The notes under the pieces are model-generated. The model did no database searches. It saw only the letters and a program-made list of their open reading frames with translations, and had not been told where the DNA came from. A stretch of DNA of 32,279 nt from Sneathiellales bacterium (lineage in GTDB: Bacteria; Pseudomonadota; Alphaproteobacteria; Minwuiales; Minwuiaceae). The stretch is taken from assembly GCA_026992315.1 (NCBI GenBank), contig JALXAG010000281.1, positions 1 through 32,279 on the forward strand. The letters are read 5' to 3'. This document shows, piece after piece, positions 1-7,164 of the stretch. Position 1 is the stretch's first letter, and each line of letters opens with the position of its first letter. The translations under genes and the position numbers were made by a program.

Positions 1-1
1 G

Positions 2-1921
2 CTGGCGATCCGTCAGGCGATGGCGGCGGGAACGAACATCACTTACAAGATTCTGTATAACGATGCGGTGGCGATGACCGGCGGTCAGCCGGTGGACGGG
101 CCGGTCAGCGTGGCCGGCATCGCCCAAACCTGCCGGGCCGAAGGGGTCGAACGCATTGCCGTTATTTCCGACGATATCGAAAAATTTCACCAGACGGATT
201 TTCCTCCCGGCACCAGTTTCCACGACCGCGAGGCCCTGGACGAGGTGCAGCGCGAATTGCGCGAGCTGCCCGGCGTGACGGTGCTGATCTACGAGCAGAC
301 CTGTGCCACCGAGAAACGCCGCCGCCGCAAACGCGGCAGTATGGAGGATCCGGCGCGCTTCGCCGTCATCAATGAACTGGTCTGCGAGGGGTGTGGCGAT
401 TGTTCCGTGCAAAGCAATTGCCTGAGCATCGAACCGGTGGACACGCCGCTGGGGCGCAAGCGGCGGGTCAATCTGTCCAGCTGCAATAAGGATTTCACCT
501 GCCTGAGCGGTTTCTGCCCCAGCTTCGTTACCGTTGAGGGCGGCCGCAGGCGCCGGCCTGCCGGGGCCGGGGTCGATCCCGCCCCCCTGACGGCGCAGCT
601 GGAGCCACCGGTCATTCCGGCGCTGGATGAGCCTTACAATCTTCTGGTCACGGGGGTTGGCGGTACCGGGGTGGTCACGGTCGGGGCGCTGATCACCATG
701 GCGGCCCATCTGGAGGGGAAGGGCTCCAGCGTTCTCGATTTCACCGGCTTCGCGCAGAAATTCGGTACGGTGCTGAGCTTTGTCCGCCTTGCTGCCGATC
801 CGGCCGGCATCAACCAGGTGCGCATCGACCGCCGTTCGGCCGATGCGGTGATCGGCTGCGATGTGGTGGTTTCCTCCTCGCCCGCGGCGCTGGTGCATTA
901 TCGCGAGGATACGCATATGGCGCTGAATAGCGCCGAAATGCCGACCGGCGATCTTGTGCTGAACCGCGATGCCGATCTGCAGGCGGAGGATCGCCGCCGC
1001 GCCCTGCGCGATGCGCTGGCCGCAGGAAAATTCGCGGAAATCGATGCCAATGCCGCCGCCGAACGCCTGCTGGGCGATGCGATTTTCGCCAATGTCCTGA
1101 TGCTGGGCTTCGCCTGGCAGCTGGCCCTGGTGCCGGTGAATGAGGCGGCGCTGAAACAGGCGATAGAGCTGAACGGCGTGGCGGTGGAAAGAAATCTGCA
1201 GGCCTTCGCCTTGGGGCGCATTCTGGCTGCCCGCCCCGATCTTCTGGGCGATCATTGGCGGCAGGAGAGGCCGCGCGATGACAGCGCCGAGGCCCTGATT
1301 GCGCGCTTTGCCGATTATTTGACGCAGTATCAGAACGGCGCCTATGCGCAGCGTTACCGCGATGAAATCGCCACCTTCCGCGCGGCACTGCCGGCGGATG
1401 CGGATGCCGAGTTGACGTCGCTGGCAGCGCGCGGGCTGTTTCGGCTGATGGCGGTCAAGGATGAATACGAAGTGGCGCGCCTGTACACCGAAACCGGTTT
1501 CGATGAGGTGCTGGCGGAACGCTTCGAGGGGCCTTTCACGGTCCGCTATCACATGGCACCGCCTTTTCTGCCGCTCGGCCATGATGCACAGGGGCGGCCG
1601 CGTAAACACGCCTTCGGCCCCTGGCTGCGTTATGCCATGAAGCCGCTGGCGAAGATGCGGCATCTGCGCGGCAGCTGGCTTGACCCCCTGCGCCTGAGCG
1701 GCGAGCGACGGCGAAGCGAGGAACTGCTTGAATGGTATTGCGATATGCTCGGCATCGTGGCGGCGCACTGGCGCAGCGATAAGGCGCAGCCCTGCCGGGA
1801 TATTCTGTCCGCGGCCCTGGAAATCCGTGGTTTCGGCCCCGTGCGCGAGGCGGGGGCGCGGCGTGCCCGCGCCAAGGCCGATGCCGCGTTGGCGGCTTTG
1901 CGTGCCGGCCTTGTCGCGTGA
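2..1921 (+). CDS. Indolepyruvate ferredoxin oxidoreductase, C-terminal part (5' end outside window)
   Basis: Oxidative decarboxylation of arylpyruvates (indolepyruvate) to aryl-acetyl-CoA with ferredoxin as electron acceptor; cytoplasmic. The reading frame is open from base 2, so the gene is cut by the window edge and 639 residues of the usual roughly 1,150 are seen. The visible start ILYNDAVAMTGGQ is the end of the TPP-binding half. Next come Fe-S cysteine clusters (CEGCGDC at about 383-403 and CNKDFTCLSGFC from about 482). The GVGGTG loop of the gamma-type oxidoreductase domain is near 650, and the remainder matches the C-terminal DUF6537-type domain of the fused alphaproteobacterial enzymes. 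The gene ends at TGA 1919-1921, about 40 bases before a terminator hairpin. Family assignment is firm; the substrate range is inferred from the family. Confidence 0.93.
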   Translation: MAIRQAMAAGTNITYKILYNDAVAMTGGQPVDGPVSVAGIAQTCRAEGVERIAVISDDIEKFHQTDFPPGTSFHDREALDEVQRELRELPGVTVLIYEQTCATEKRRRRKRGSMEDPARFAVINELVCEGCGDCSVQSNCLSIEPVDTPLGRKRRVNLSSCNKDFTCLSGFCPSFVTVEGGRRRRPAGAGVDPAPLTAQLEPPVIPALDEPYNLLVTGVGGTGVVTVGALITMAAHLEGKGSSVLDFTGFAQKFGTVLSFVRLAADPAGINQVRIDRRSADAVIGCDVVVSSSPAALVHYREDTHMALNSAEMPTGDLVLNRDADLQAEDRRRALRDALAAGKFAEIDANAAAERLLGDAIFANVLMLGFAWQLALVPVNEAALKQAIELNGVAVERNLQAFALGRILAARPDLLGDHWRQERPRDDSAEALIARFADYLTQYQNGAYAQRYRDEIATFRAALPADADAELTSLAARGLFRLMAVKDEYEVARLYTETGFDEVLAERFEGPFTVRYHMAPPFLPLGHDAQGRPRKHAFGPWLRYAMKPLAKMRHLRGSWLDPLRLSGERRRSEELLEWYCDMLGIVAAHWRSDKAQPCRDILSAALEIRGFGPVREAGARRARAKADAALAALRAGLVA

Positions 1922-1957
1922 TTTTCCGCTGAAACATCGGCAGAATGATTTCAGACA

Positions 1958-1996
1958 GGAAAAGGCCCCGCCGGGGATACCGACGAGGCCTTTTTT
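1958..1996. terminator. Bidirectional intrinsic terminator
   Basis: An 11-base arm (1964-1974) pairs with 1980-1990 around a GGATA loop, flanked by an A run on the left and six T on the right. It therefore serves the oxidoreductase on + and the PEP-CTERM gene on -. The two positions that are C.A mismatches on the + transcript become G.U wobbles on the - transcript, so the fold is better on the minus strand. Confidence 0.85.
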
Positions 1997-2037
1997 CCGG
2001 ATAAGCCTGATTTTCCCAAGCTTTTTCCAGATTTAAA

Positions 2038-2757
2038 TCAGGCTTTGCGTTTACGCCGTGCCAGCCCCAGCCCGGCAAGACCGAAACCGAGCAGGGCCAG
2101 GCTGGCCGGCTCGGGCACGTTGGTGGTGCCGGCTGTGTACAGATAGGATGTCTGGGTGGGGATTTCATCACGTGTCGCTTCCAGCAGCGTGCCGGAATTG
2201 CCGAAATAGAGACCGGTGAACAGGTCGTAATCGTAATCGTCATATTCCGCCGTGTTGAAATTCCAGCGCACGGAACCGTCCTGGTAAAGGATGACTTCGA
2301 ATTCGTTCAGAAGATCGTCGTCTTCATCGTCATATGTTTCCGTATTCCAATAGAAGACGGCATTGTCGCTGTTCAGCTTGTAGCCGTAATAGCCGTAATA
2401 ATCTGTGCTCAGATCGTCATAGGCGGCCAGCAAATAGGTGGCGCTGGGCTCGTGGGCGATCAGTCCGGAAATGCTGCCATAGCTGTAATTTTCCGGTGTT
2501 TGGGCCGCACCCAGCAGCTGGACATAGCCATTGGAATCCATGTCGAAATGGCTGTAGCTCTGCCCGCCTATGGTGACGGTGAAGCCAAGGGCCACGCTGC
2601 CGGTATTGTTATCGTCGTCGCTGTCGGAATAGTCGAGCTCACTCTCCGCATAGGAGGTGAAGGAGAATGGCACAGTGGTAATGCCTGCCTGGGCTGCTGA
2701 AACGGCTGCAAAGCCGATTCCCAATCCGGCCAGTGCTACGGTCAATTTGTTCAGCAT
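2038..2757 (-). CDS. PEP-CTERM sorting domain protein with nidogen-like extracellular region
   Basis: Exported protein of 239 residues with a signal peptide (about 1-24, ending SAAQA). A typical PEP-CTERM tail covers residues 214-239: VPEP, a hydrophobic segment, then RRKRK. Such tails are recognised and cut by an exosortase, which is not in this window. The mature part is rich in Asp, Tyr and Gly. Segments such as DSNGYVQLLG, AAYDDLS and FEVILYQDGSVRWNF recall the beta-sandwich of nidogen-like domains; that is my pattern match, not a confirmed domain. The ATG at 2757 has GGGGTGA six bases upstream (2764-2770) and a sigma-54-type promoter about 45 bases upstream. It is transcribed apart from the MipA/sulfatase operon. 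Confidence 0.9.
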   Translation of the reverse strand: MLNKLTVALAGLGIGFAAVSAAQAGITTVPFSFTSYAESELDYSDSDDDNNTGSVALGFTVTIGGQSYSHFDMDSNGYVQLLGAAQTPENYSYGSISGLIAHEPSATYLLAAYDDLSTDYYGYYGYKLNSDNAVFYWNTETYDDEDDDLLNEFEVILYQDGSVRWNFNTAEYDDYDYDLFTGLYFGNSGTLLEATRDEIPTQTSYLYTAGTTNVPEPASLALLGFGLAGLGLARRKRKA

Positions 2758-2976
2758 TATGCATCACCCCGCTCGTTCGTTACAGTTTATGATGCATATA
2801 AAGCAAAAAATGTACCAAAAAACGCAGCTTTTATAATTCAATATCTTATATGGTAAACAATGCGATGAAGTTAAGAAAGTGTAAAAAAAACCGACAAATA
2901 AAACAAGAATTTTGTGTATTAGAGTTCGGGTGCAAAAGTCAAGGTTGCCGGTTTACGAATTTCTCCGTTATCGGAT
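2758..2976. other. AT-rich intergenic region upstream of the PEP-CTERM gene
   Basis: 219 bases between the PEP-CTERM start and the MipA stop, visibly far richer in A and T than the rest of the window. It holds the -24/-12 promoter at 2802-2817 and room for an activator site upstream. I see no clear terminator hairpin for the MipA/sulfatase transcript and no small ORF worth calling. Confidence 0.6.
2802..2817 (-). promoter_or_regulatory. Sigma-54 (RpoN) -24/-12 promoter of the PEP-CTERM gene
   Basis: Read on the minus strand, TGGTACA, four T, then TTGCT fits the RpoN consensus TGGYACR-N4-TTGCW. The invariant GG (2816-2815) and GC (2804-2803) are separated by exactly ten bases. A start near 2791 would leave a leader of about 34 bases containing the ribosome binding site. 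In exosortase systems the PrsK/PrsR two-component pair and RpoN are known to drive PEP-CTERM genes, which fits. No upstream PrsR site could be identified. Confidence 0.72.
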
Positions 2977-4155
2977 TCAGCGCGTGACCATGCGCTCGCT
3001 CTGATAGAAGGACCAGGTGATCCCGAGACCGAGGGAAAAATTCACATCCTCTCCATGCAGGGGGCTGTCGGCGTTCTCCGCCCCCGTATACAGGCCGATT
3101 TCCCCGAGGGCGAACAAATTGACCGATTGGCTGACCGGCATCACCGCCTTGGCCGCAAGGGTGCTGCCGAGATAGCCGGCCCCGGCCTCGTATCTCGGGC
3201 GGGTGGCGGTGACGAAGGCGGCGGGTACTTCATAGAAATAATCCTGCAATCTTTCGGTTGCGAAGATCGGACCACCGCTGAGCTTGAATTTGATGCCGTA
3301 ATTGATGAAATCGGGGTTCTGATAGGCAAGTTCGGGATGAAAGACCACCCCGCGATAATCCACCGATGACAGATCGGTGGAAAACACGGCGCGTACCGGC
3401 AGTTCCATTTCGACCTTCCGGCCATCGACGGCGCGGGCGATCAGAATCTGCAGCCGCGGGCCGATCTCACCCAGATAATCGAGGTCGTTCATGCCCTTGC
3501 GCAGATCGTTGGCATTGGAATCGGCGGCAAAGGAACCGTTCAGGCTGACATCGAATTCGAAGCGGCTGGTCTTGACGATGCGCCCTTTCAGGATGGCCCC
3601 TTCGCCGGCCGAGAGAAAATCGCCGCGATAGATCACATAGGGCAGGGCAATCGCCTTGAAGTGGTTCTGGGCGGCGGCGGGATAATCGGGCACATATCCG
3701 CCACCGACGGCGATGCCAAGCTCCCACAAAGGTTTCTGCCGGCCATAGGGTTGCGAGGCCGTCGGGCGGCGGTAAACGGCCTCCGTCCCCAGGGGCGGGG
3801 AAGTCATGGCGGCCTGCCTGACCGGTGCCTTGCGGTCTGCCCGGGTTCGCGGTGCCCTGCCGTCTGCCGGGATGGCGGATGGGCGTGACATGCGCGGCGG
3901 AAACAGACCCGTATCCGCGGCCTGAACAGGGCGGGTGTCCTGCATGGTTGCGGAATATGGTCCCGGTGCGGGGGAGGTGGGCGCCGACATGTCGGCGGCA
4001 GGCGGCGTATAAAGAGGCGACCGATAAGGGCTGTATCCGGGATAACTGTCGAGAAGCGATGCCGCCTGTGGCGAACCCGGCCACAGAAACAGGCCCAGCA
4101 GGGCGAGGGCTGCAGGATGCAATCGCGGATGCGGGCAGGGGCTTGCGTCTGTCAT
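2977..4155 (-). CDS. MipA/OmpV family outer membrane protein with Pro-rich N-terminal linker
   Basis: Predicted outer membrane beta-barrel of the MipA/OmpV family (PF06629). The last 250 or so residues carry the family pattern: WELGIAVGGGYVPDYPAAAQ near the barrel start, then YVIYRGDFLSA, a Gly-rich strand GAGYLGSTLAAK, and final strands ending in SLGLGITWSFYQS. The ATG at 4155 is chosen over an upstream in-frame ATG because GAGGA sits about seven bases before it and a signal peptide follows (hydrophobic ALALLGLFLW, cleavage near SPQAA). Between signal and barrel lie about 110 residues rich in Pro, Ser, Ala and Arg, unusual for the family and probably disordered. It starts 22 bases after the sulfatase stop, so the two are one transcript. 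MipA binds MltA in E. coli; a cell-wall role here is not shown. Confidence 0.85.
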   Translation of the reverse strand: MTDASPCPHPRLHPAALALLGLFLWPGSPQAASLLDSYPGYSPYRSPLYTPPAADMSAPTSPAPGPYSATMQDTRPVQAADTGLFPPRMSRPSAIPADGRAPRTRADRKAPVRQAAMTSPPLGTEAVYRRPTASQPYGRQKPLWELGIAVGGGYVPDYPAAAQNHFKAIALPYVIYRGDFLSAGEGAILKGRIVKTSRFEFDVSLNGSFAADSNANDLRKGMNDLDYLGEIGPRLQILIARAVDGRKVEMELPVRAVFSTDLSSVDYRGVVFHPELAYQNPDFINYGIKFKLSGGPIFATERLQDYFYEVPAAFVTATRPRYEAGAGYLGSTLAAKAVMPVSQSVNLFALGEIGLYTGAENADSPLHGEDVNFSLGLGITWSFYQSERMVTR

Positions 4156-4177
4156 TTGTCTTTCCTCGTTGTCCCTG

Positions 4178-5752
4178 TCACCAGCGGCCGAACAGGTAAC
4201 CGCGCTTTGCCGCGCCGCCGGTGCGGGCCTCGATGGTGGCATCGTCGATGGCGGTACGGGTTTTGCGCATCATCAGCCAGTCATGCAGCATATCCCGGTG
4301 TTCGGAACGGATTTGTGCATAACCCTCATCCCGGCCCAGATCGTGCAATTCCTGCGGGTCGTTTTCAAGATCGAACAGTTCCGGCGGGAAACAGGCATGT
4401 TCGATATATTTGAAGCGGCGGCTGCGCACCATGAAGGCACGCGCCTGACGCGGCTTCAGGCCCAGCGCGCGCCGTGCCTTGCGCACCGAATAATCGACCT
4501 CGCTGAAGGCGGCTTCACGCCACCTGGCCTGTGCCTTGCCATGGAGCAGGGGAATCAGCGACTGCCCTTCCAGCCAGCGTTCATCCGGCACGCCGCCCAG
4601 GGCTTCGACAAAGCTGGGCAGCAGATCGATGCTTTCGGTCAGCGCATCGGTGCTGTGCCCGCGGGTGGCGTCGGCTGCGGGGCGGGGATCGCGGACGATC
4701 AGGGGGATGCGGGCGCTTTCCTCGTGAAACAGTTCCTTTTCGCCCAGCCAGTGATCGCCGAGATAATCCCCGTGATCGGAGGTGAAAACGATCAGCGTCT
4801 TATCCATCAGGCCCTGCTTTTCCATGAAGGCGAATAACCGGCCCAGATGATCGTCGATCTGGCGGATCAGCCCCCAATAGGTGGGCAGCACCTTGTTGCG
4901 GCAATCGTCGCGGGAAAAGGCGCGGCTTTCGTCGTGCTCCATGAAGGCCCGGTGCACGGGATGGGGATTTTCCCGTTCCGCCGCGCTGCGGTTCGCTTCG
5001 GGCAACGGTATATCGCGATACAGGGCATGATAGGGGGCGGGTGCGATATAGGGCCAGTGCGGCTTGATATAGGACAGGTGCAGGCAGAAGGGCGTATCGG
5101 CATTCCGGGCCATGAATTCGATGGCCCGGTCGGTCATCCAGGCGGTTTCGGAATCCGCCTCCGCCACCCGGGCCGGCAGATCGGCATGGCGCATATACCA
5201 ACCGGAAAGAACGGCGCCGTCATCCCCTTCGGCGGCATTGGCGACCCAGTGCCAGGGATTGCGCCCGCGCCAGCCGCGGCTGCGCAGGTAACGGTTGTAG
5301 GCGAGATCCGGATCGGCGGAGATATCGGGATGCAGCCCGTCATCGCGGCAATAGGGGATGAAACCGCATTCGGACAGCCTGACACCGAGGGACGAAGCCA
5401 GATCGATCCCCATCCGCGCCATGCCTTCGCGGTCGGCGGCCATATGGGTTTTGCCGATCAGCACGGCCTTCACCCCCAGCGGCGCCAGATGATCGCCGAT
5501 GGTGCGCTGATCGACCGGCAACGGAAAATTATTGTAGGTGGCGCCATGGCTGATGGCGTAACGCCCCGTATAAAAGGACATGCGCGAAGGGCCGCAGACC
5601 GGCGCCTGCACATAAGCACGGGTAAAGCGCATGCCTTCCGCGGCCAGCCTGTCGATGACCGGGGTCTGAACGATGTCATGGCCGTAACAGGATAAACAAT
5701 CGGCGCGGAGCTGATCGGCCATGATGAACAATATGTTGCGTATCCTTGCCAT
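4178..5752 (-). CDS. Sulfatase-family hydrolase (formylglycine Cys type)
   Basis: Hydrolase of the alkaline-phosphatase/sulfatase superfamily, 524 residues, acting on sulfate or phosphonate esters. The C-x-P-S-R formylglycine motif is at residues 53-57 (CGPSR, followed by MSFYTGRY), with Cys53 the residue to be oxidised. Metal ligands are visible at Asp13 in NILFIMADQ and in SDHGDYLGDH near residues 322-332, and a Lys/His-containing GKTHM lies in between. No signal peptide is apparent at the MARIRNILFIMADQ start, so a cytoplasmic location is likely. Length and layout resemble phosphonate monoester hydrolases and choline-sulfatase relatives; the substrate cannot be read from sequence. First gene of a two-gene operon with the MipA-like barrel. 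A formylglycine-generating enzyme must be encoded elsewhere. The ATG has only a poorly spaced AAGGA. Confidence 0.9.
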   Translation of the reverse strand: MARIRNILFIMADQLRADCLSCYGHDIVQTPVIDRLAAEGMRFTRAYVQAPVCGPSRMSFYTGRYAISHGATYNNFPLPVDQRTIGDHLAPLGVKAVLIGKTHMAADREGMARMGIDLASSLGVRLSECGFIPYCRDDGLHPDISADPDLAYNRYLRSRGWRGRNPWHWVANAAEGDDGAVLSGWYMRHADLPARVAEADSETAWMTDRAIEFMARNADTPFCLHLSYIKPHWPYIAPAPYHALYRDIPLPEANRSAAERENPHPVHRAFMEHDESRAFSRDDCRNKVLPTYWGLIRQIDDHLGRLFAFMEKQGLMDKTLIVFTSDHGDYLGDHWLGEKELFHEESARIPLIVRDPRPAADATRGHSTDALTESIDLLPSFVEALGGVPDERWLEGQSLIPLLHGKAQARWREAAFSEVDYSVRKARRALGLKPRQARAFMVRSRRFKYIEHACFPPELFDLENDPQELHDLGRDEGYAQIRSEHRDMLHDWLMMRKTRTAIDDATIEARTGGAAKRGYLFGRW

Positions 5753-6031
5753 TCCTTGCCATGAACCTGTCTTGGGATCCGGAGGGTCCTGACCCTAAGC
5801 CCGTCATGGCGGGCGGGCAAGCCCGTACTGAGCGGGCAGCCGCCAACTCCGCATGGCGCCGGCCGTGCGGTTAGTGTCCTCTTCCCCTCAGGGGCCGGAT
5901 CCTAAGGCACGAGAACCTTGAGCGGGAAGGGGACCCTCCGCTCCGGCCTGGGTCTCGGACGCCTTCCCGAAACGCCCGAGCATAGGACAACCGTGGAAGC
6001 CGGACCGGAGGGTATGCGGTATTTTCGGCAG
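5753..6031. other. GC-rich intergenic region with several inverted repeats
   Basis: 279 bases without a supportable gene. It has several exact complementary pairs: GGGTC-CT-GACCC at 5784-5795, GCCCG/CGGGC at 5799-5814 and again at 5821-5837, the ten-base pair 5780-5789 with 5931-5940, and 5775-5782 with 5895-5902. The word CCGGAGGGT recurs at 5779 and 6005. I could not match it to tRNA, RNase P, SRP or 6S RNA. It may be a structured leader of the sulfatase operon, a small RNA, or the remnant of a mobile element. Confidence 0.45.
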
Positions 6032-6556
6032 TCAGTGCATGGTCATATGAGGATGTGTTGTCAGATGCTGATCGTTGTGAGGCGCTGGATCGCCGATCCT
6101 GATCGGCAATAACAAGCCCCGATCGGCCATGCTGTTGGCGAGACACGATGCCGCCTTAAGCATCTCGCCGACGCCTTCCTGATGCACCATCCATTCTGCC
6201 AGGCGTCGTGCCAGGCTGTAATTATGGTGTTGGCATGCGGCAACTAAACAGATTACGCGAATTTCATCGGTTCCGAGGCTTGGGCAACCCGGCTGATGGT
6301 AGAGGATGCTTTTCCTGGCATAGCCCTGAAACGCTTTGATCAGGTTTGAAAATCCCCCCAAGGCTTCCTTGCCGTCTTTGGTGCCGAATGTAAGCGCGAA
6401 TTCATTCCACGCCGTTGCCCAGTGTGCCGGGTTGCCAAGATGAAGACCGAGGATCCACAGCCTGAACACGTTGGATATGAACCGCTCGCTCCGCTCGAGT
6501 TCCGAGACCGATACCGGCCAGGGCGCACTTGAAAAGGCATTGTTATCGGCGTTCAC
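6032..6556 (-). CDS. Hypothetical protein, 174 residues, under a Fur-box-like promoter
   Basis: I do not recognise the family. The start is set at the GTG at 6556 because GAGGAGG lies five bases upstream (6562-6568). The longer TTG start at 6586 has no ribosome binding site and would fall about at the predicted transcription start. The protein has no signal peptide or membrane segment. It opens with a Ser/Asp/Asn-rich stretch, followed by a helix-rich body (FISNVFRLWILGLHLGN, then AWNEFALTFGTKDG). A CPSLGTDEIRVICLVAACQHHN segment has three Cys that could bind a metal or form disulfides, and the C-terminus is rich in His (HNDQHL, HPHMTMH). Cys, His and the iron-type promoter together suggest a role in metal homeostasis; that is inference only. 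Transcribed alone on the minus strand. Confidence 0.7.
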   Translation of the reverse strand: MNADNNAFSSAPWPVSVSELERSERFISNVFRLWILGLHLGNPAHWATAWNEFALTFGTKDGKEALGGFSNLIKAFQGYARKSILYHQPGCPSLGTDEIRVICLVAACQHHNYSLARRLAEWMVHQEGVGEMLKAASCLANSMADRGLLLPIRIGDPAPHNDQHLTTHPHMTMH

Positions 6557-6591
6557 GCTATCCTCCTCGCCTGGGTGGTTGGTCAAGAAAA

Positions 6592-6621
6592 CATATAATG
6601 CAAATAAGAATGATTAGCAAT
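6592..6621 (-). promoter_or_regulatory. Sigma-70-type promoter overlapping a Fur-box-like sequence
   Basis: On the minus strand, TTGCTA (6620-6615), a 17-base spacer and TATATG (6597-6592) form a plausible promoter for the gene starting at 6556. On the + strand the 19 bases from 6603 to 6621 differ from the classical GATAAT-type Fur box written AATGAGAATGATTATCATT at only three positions. The operator covers the -35 and spacer, as expected for repression. Confidence 0.6.
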
Positions 6622-6808
6622 ATCAAAAAACGATGCTGTATGCAGCAAGTCGGTTATACGCTGTCTGGGCGTCCCGTGGGTAAGCCGGTGTAGAGGCCGG
6701 GCGGATCCCGGTTTCAGTGAGATGCCACAGGGATGTTTGGAGCCCAGGCTGCCGTTTGCAGATGGTACCGGTCAGCAGGGCCTCTGGCCTGCCGGGTCGC
6801 GTTCAGGT
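6622..6808. other. Intergenic stretch without clear features
   Basis: AT-rich next to the Fur-box-like promoter, then returning to high GC from about 6660. An imperfect hairpin-forming stretch (GCAGGGCC, TCT, GGCCTGC at 6775-6792) lies just past the stop of the small membrane protein on the minus strand, but lacks a following U run. No other gene seen. Confidence 0.4.
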
Positions 6809-7045
6809 TCAGGGCAGGGCGATGCCGGTGAGAACGGCGACGATTCCGAGAATGGCGACTTTCAGGCCGATCCAGCCGCGCAGCCCCGCATGGTGCCGGC
6901 CGCGCAGCATGGCGATAAGATTGCCCGGCAGCCTCGCCAGCCGCCGGCTGAAGGGCAGGGTTTGCTCATTCTGCCAGCCGGCGATGAGCAAACCCGCCAG
7001 GCAGAGAACAGAGCCGGGCACTATCAGCCAAAGTGGAGAGGGCAT
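6809..7045 (-). CDS. Small membrane protein, 78 residues
   Basis: Two hydrophobic segments (about residues 4-22, LWLIVPGSVLCLAGLLIAG, and 58-76, GLKVAILGIVAVLTGIAL) are separated by a basic loop with RRLARLPGNL and RGRHH, giving a hairpin membrane protein. The Gly-Arg-Leu-Pro-Gly style loop weakly recalls DUF2905-type small proteins, but I would not assign the family. AAGGA is present upstream of the ATG at 7045 but only one base away, a weak signal. It lies between the unknown iron-box gene and the export operon, all on the minus strand. Function unknown; the gene could be spurious. Confidence 0.45.
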   Translation of the reverse strand: MPSPLWLIVPGSVLCLAGLLIAGWQNEQTLPFSRRLARLPGNLIAMLRGRHHAGLRGWIGLKVAILGIVAVLTGIALP

Positions 7046-7164
7046 GTCCTTATTCCCGATTTCATCCGGCAGTCAGCAATACCATGACGGATGGAACAGT
7101 CAAATGATTGTCTGCATCCTGCCGGCCTCCCTCACCGAATGAGACATCGTGGATGAATGTGCCC

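Noticed and set aside
5799-5837. Possible tRNA or part of a known structural RNA from the tandem GCCCG/CGGGC hairpins
   Set aside because: No T-loop GGTTC pattern, acceptor stem or other hallmark on either strand.
5918-6112. Small plus-strand ORF in the structured spacer
   Set aside because: No ribosome binding site of note, no recognisable family, and it runs into the 3' end of the opposing gene; the inverted repeats explain the region better.
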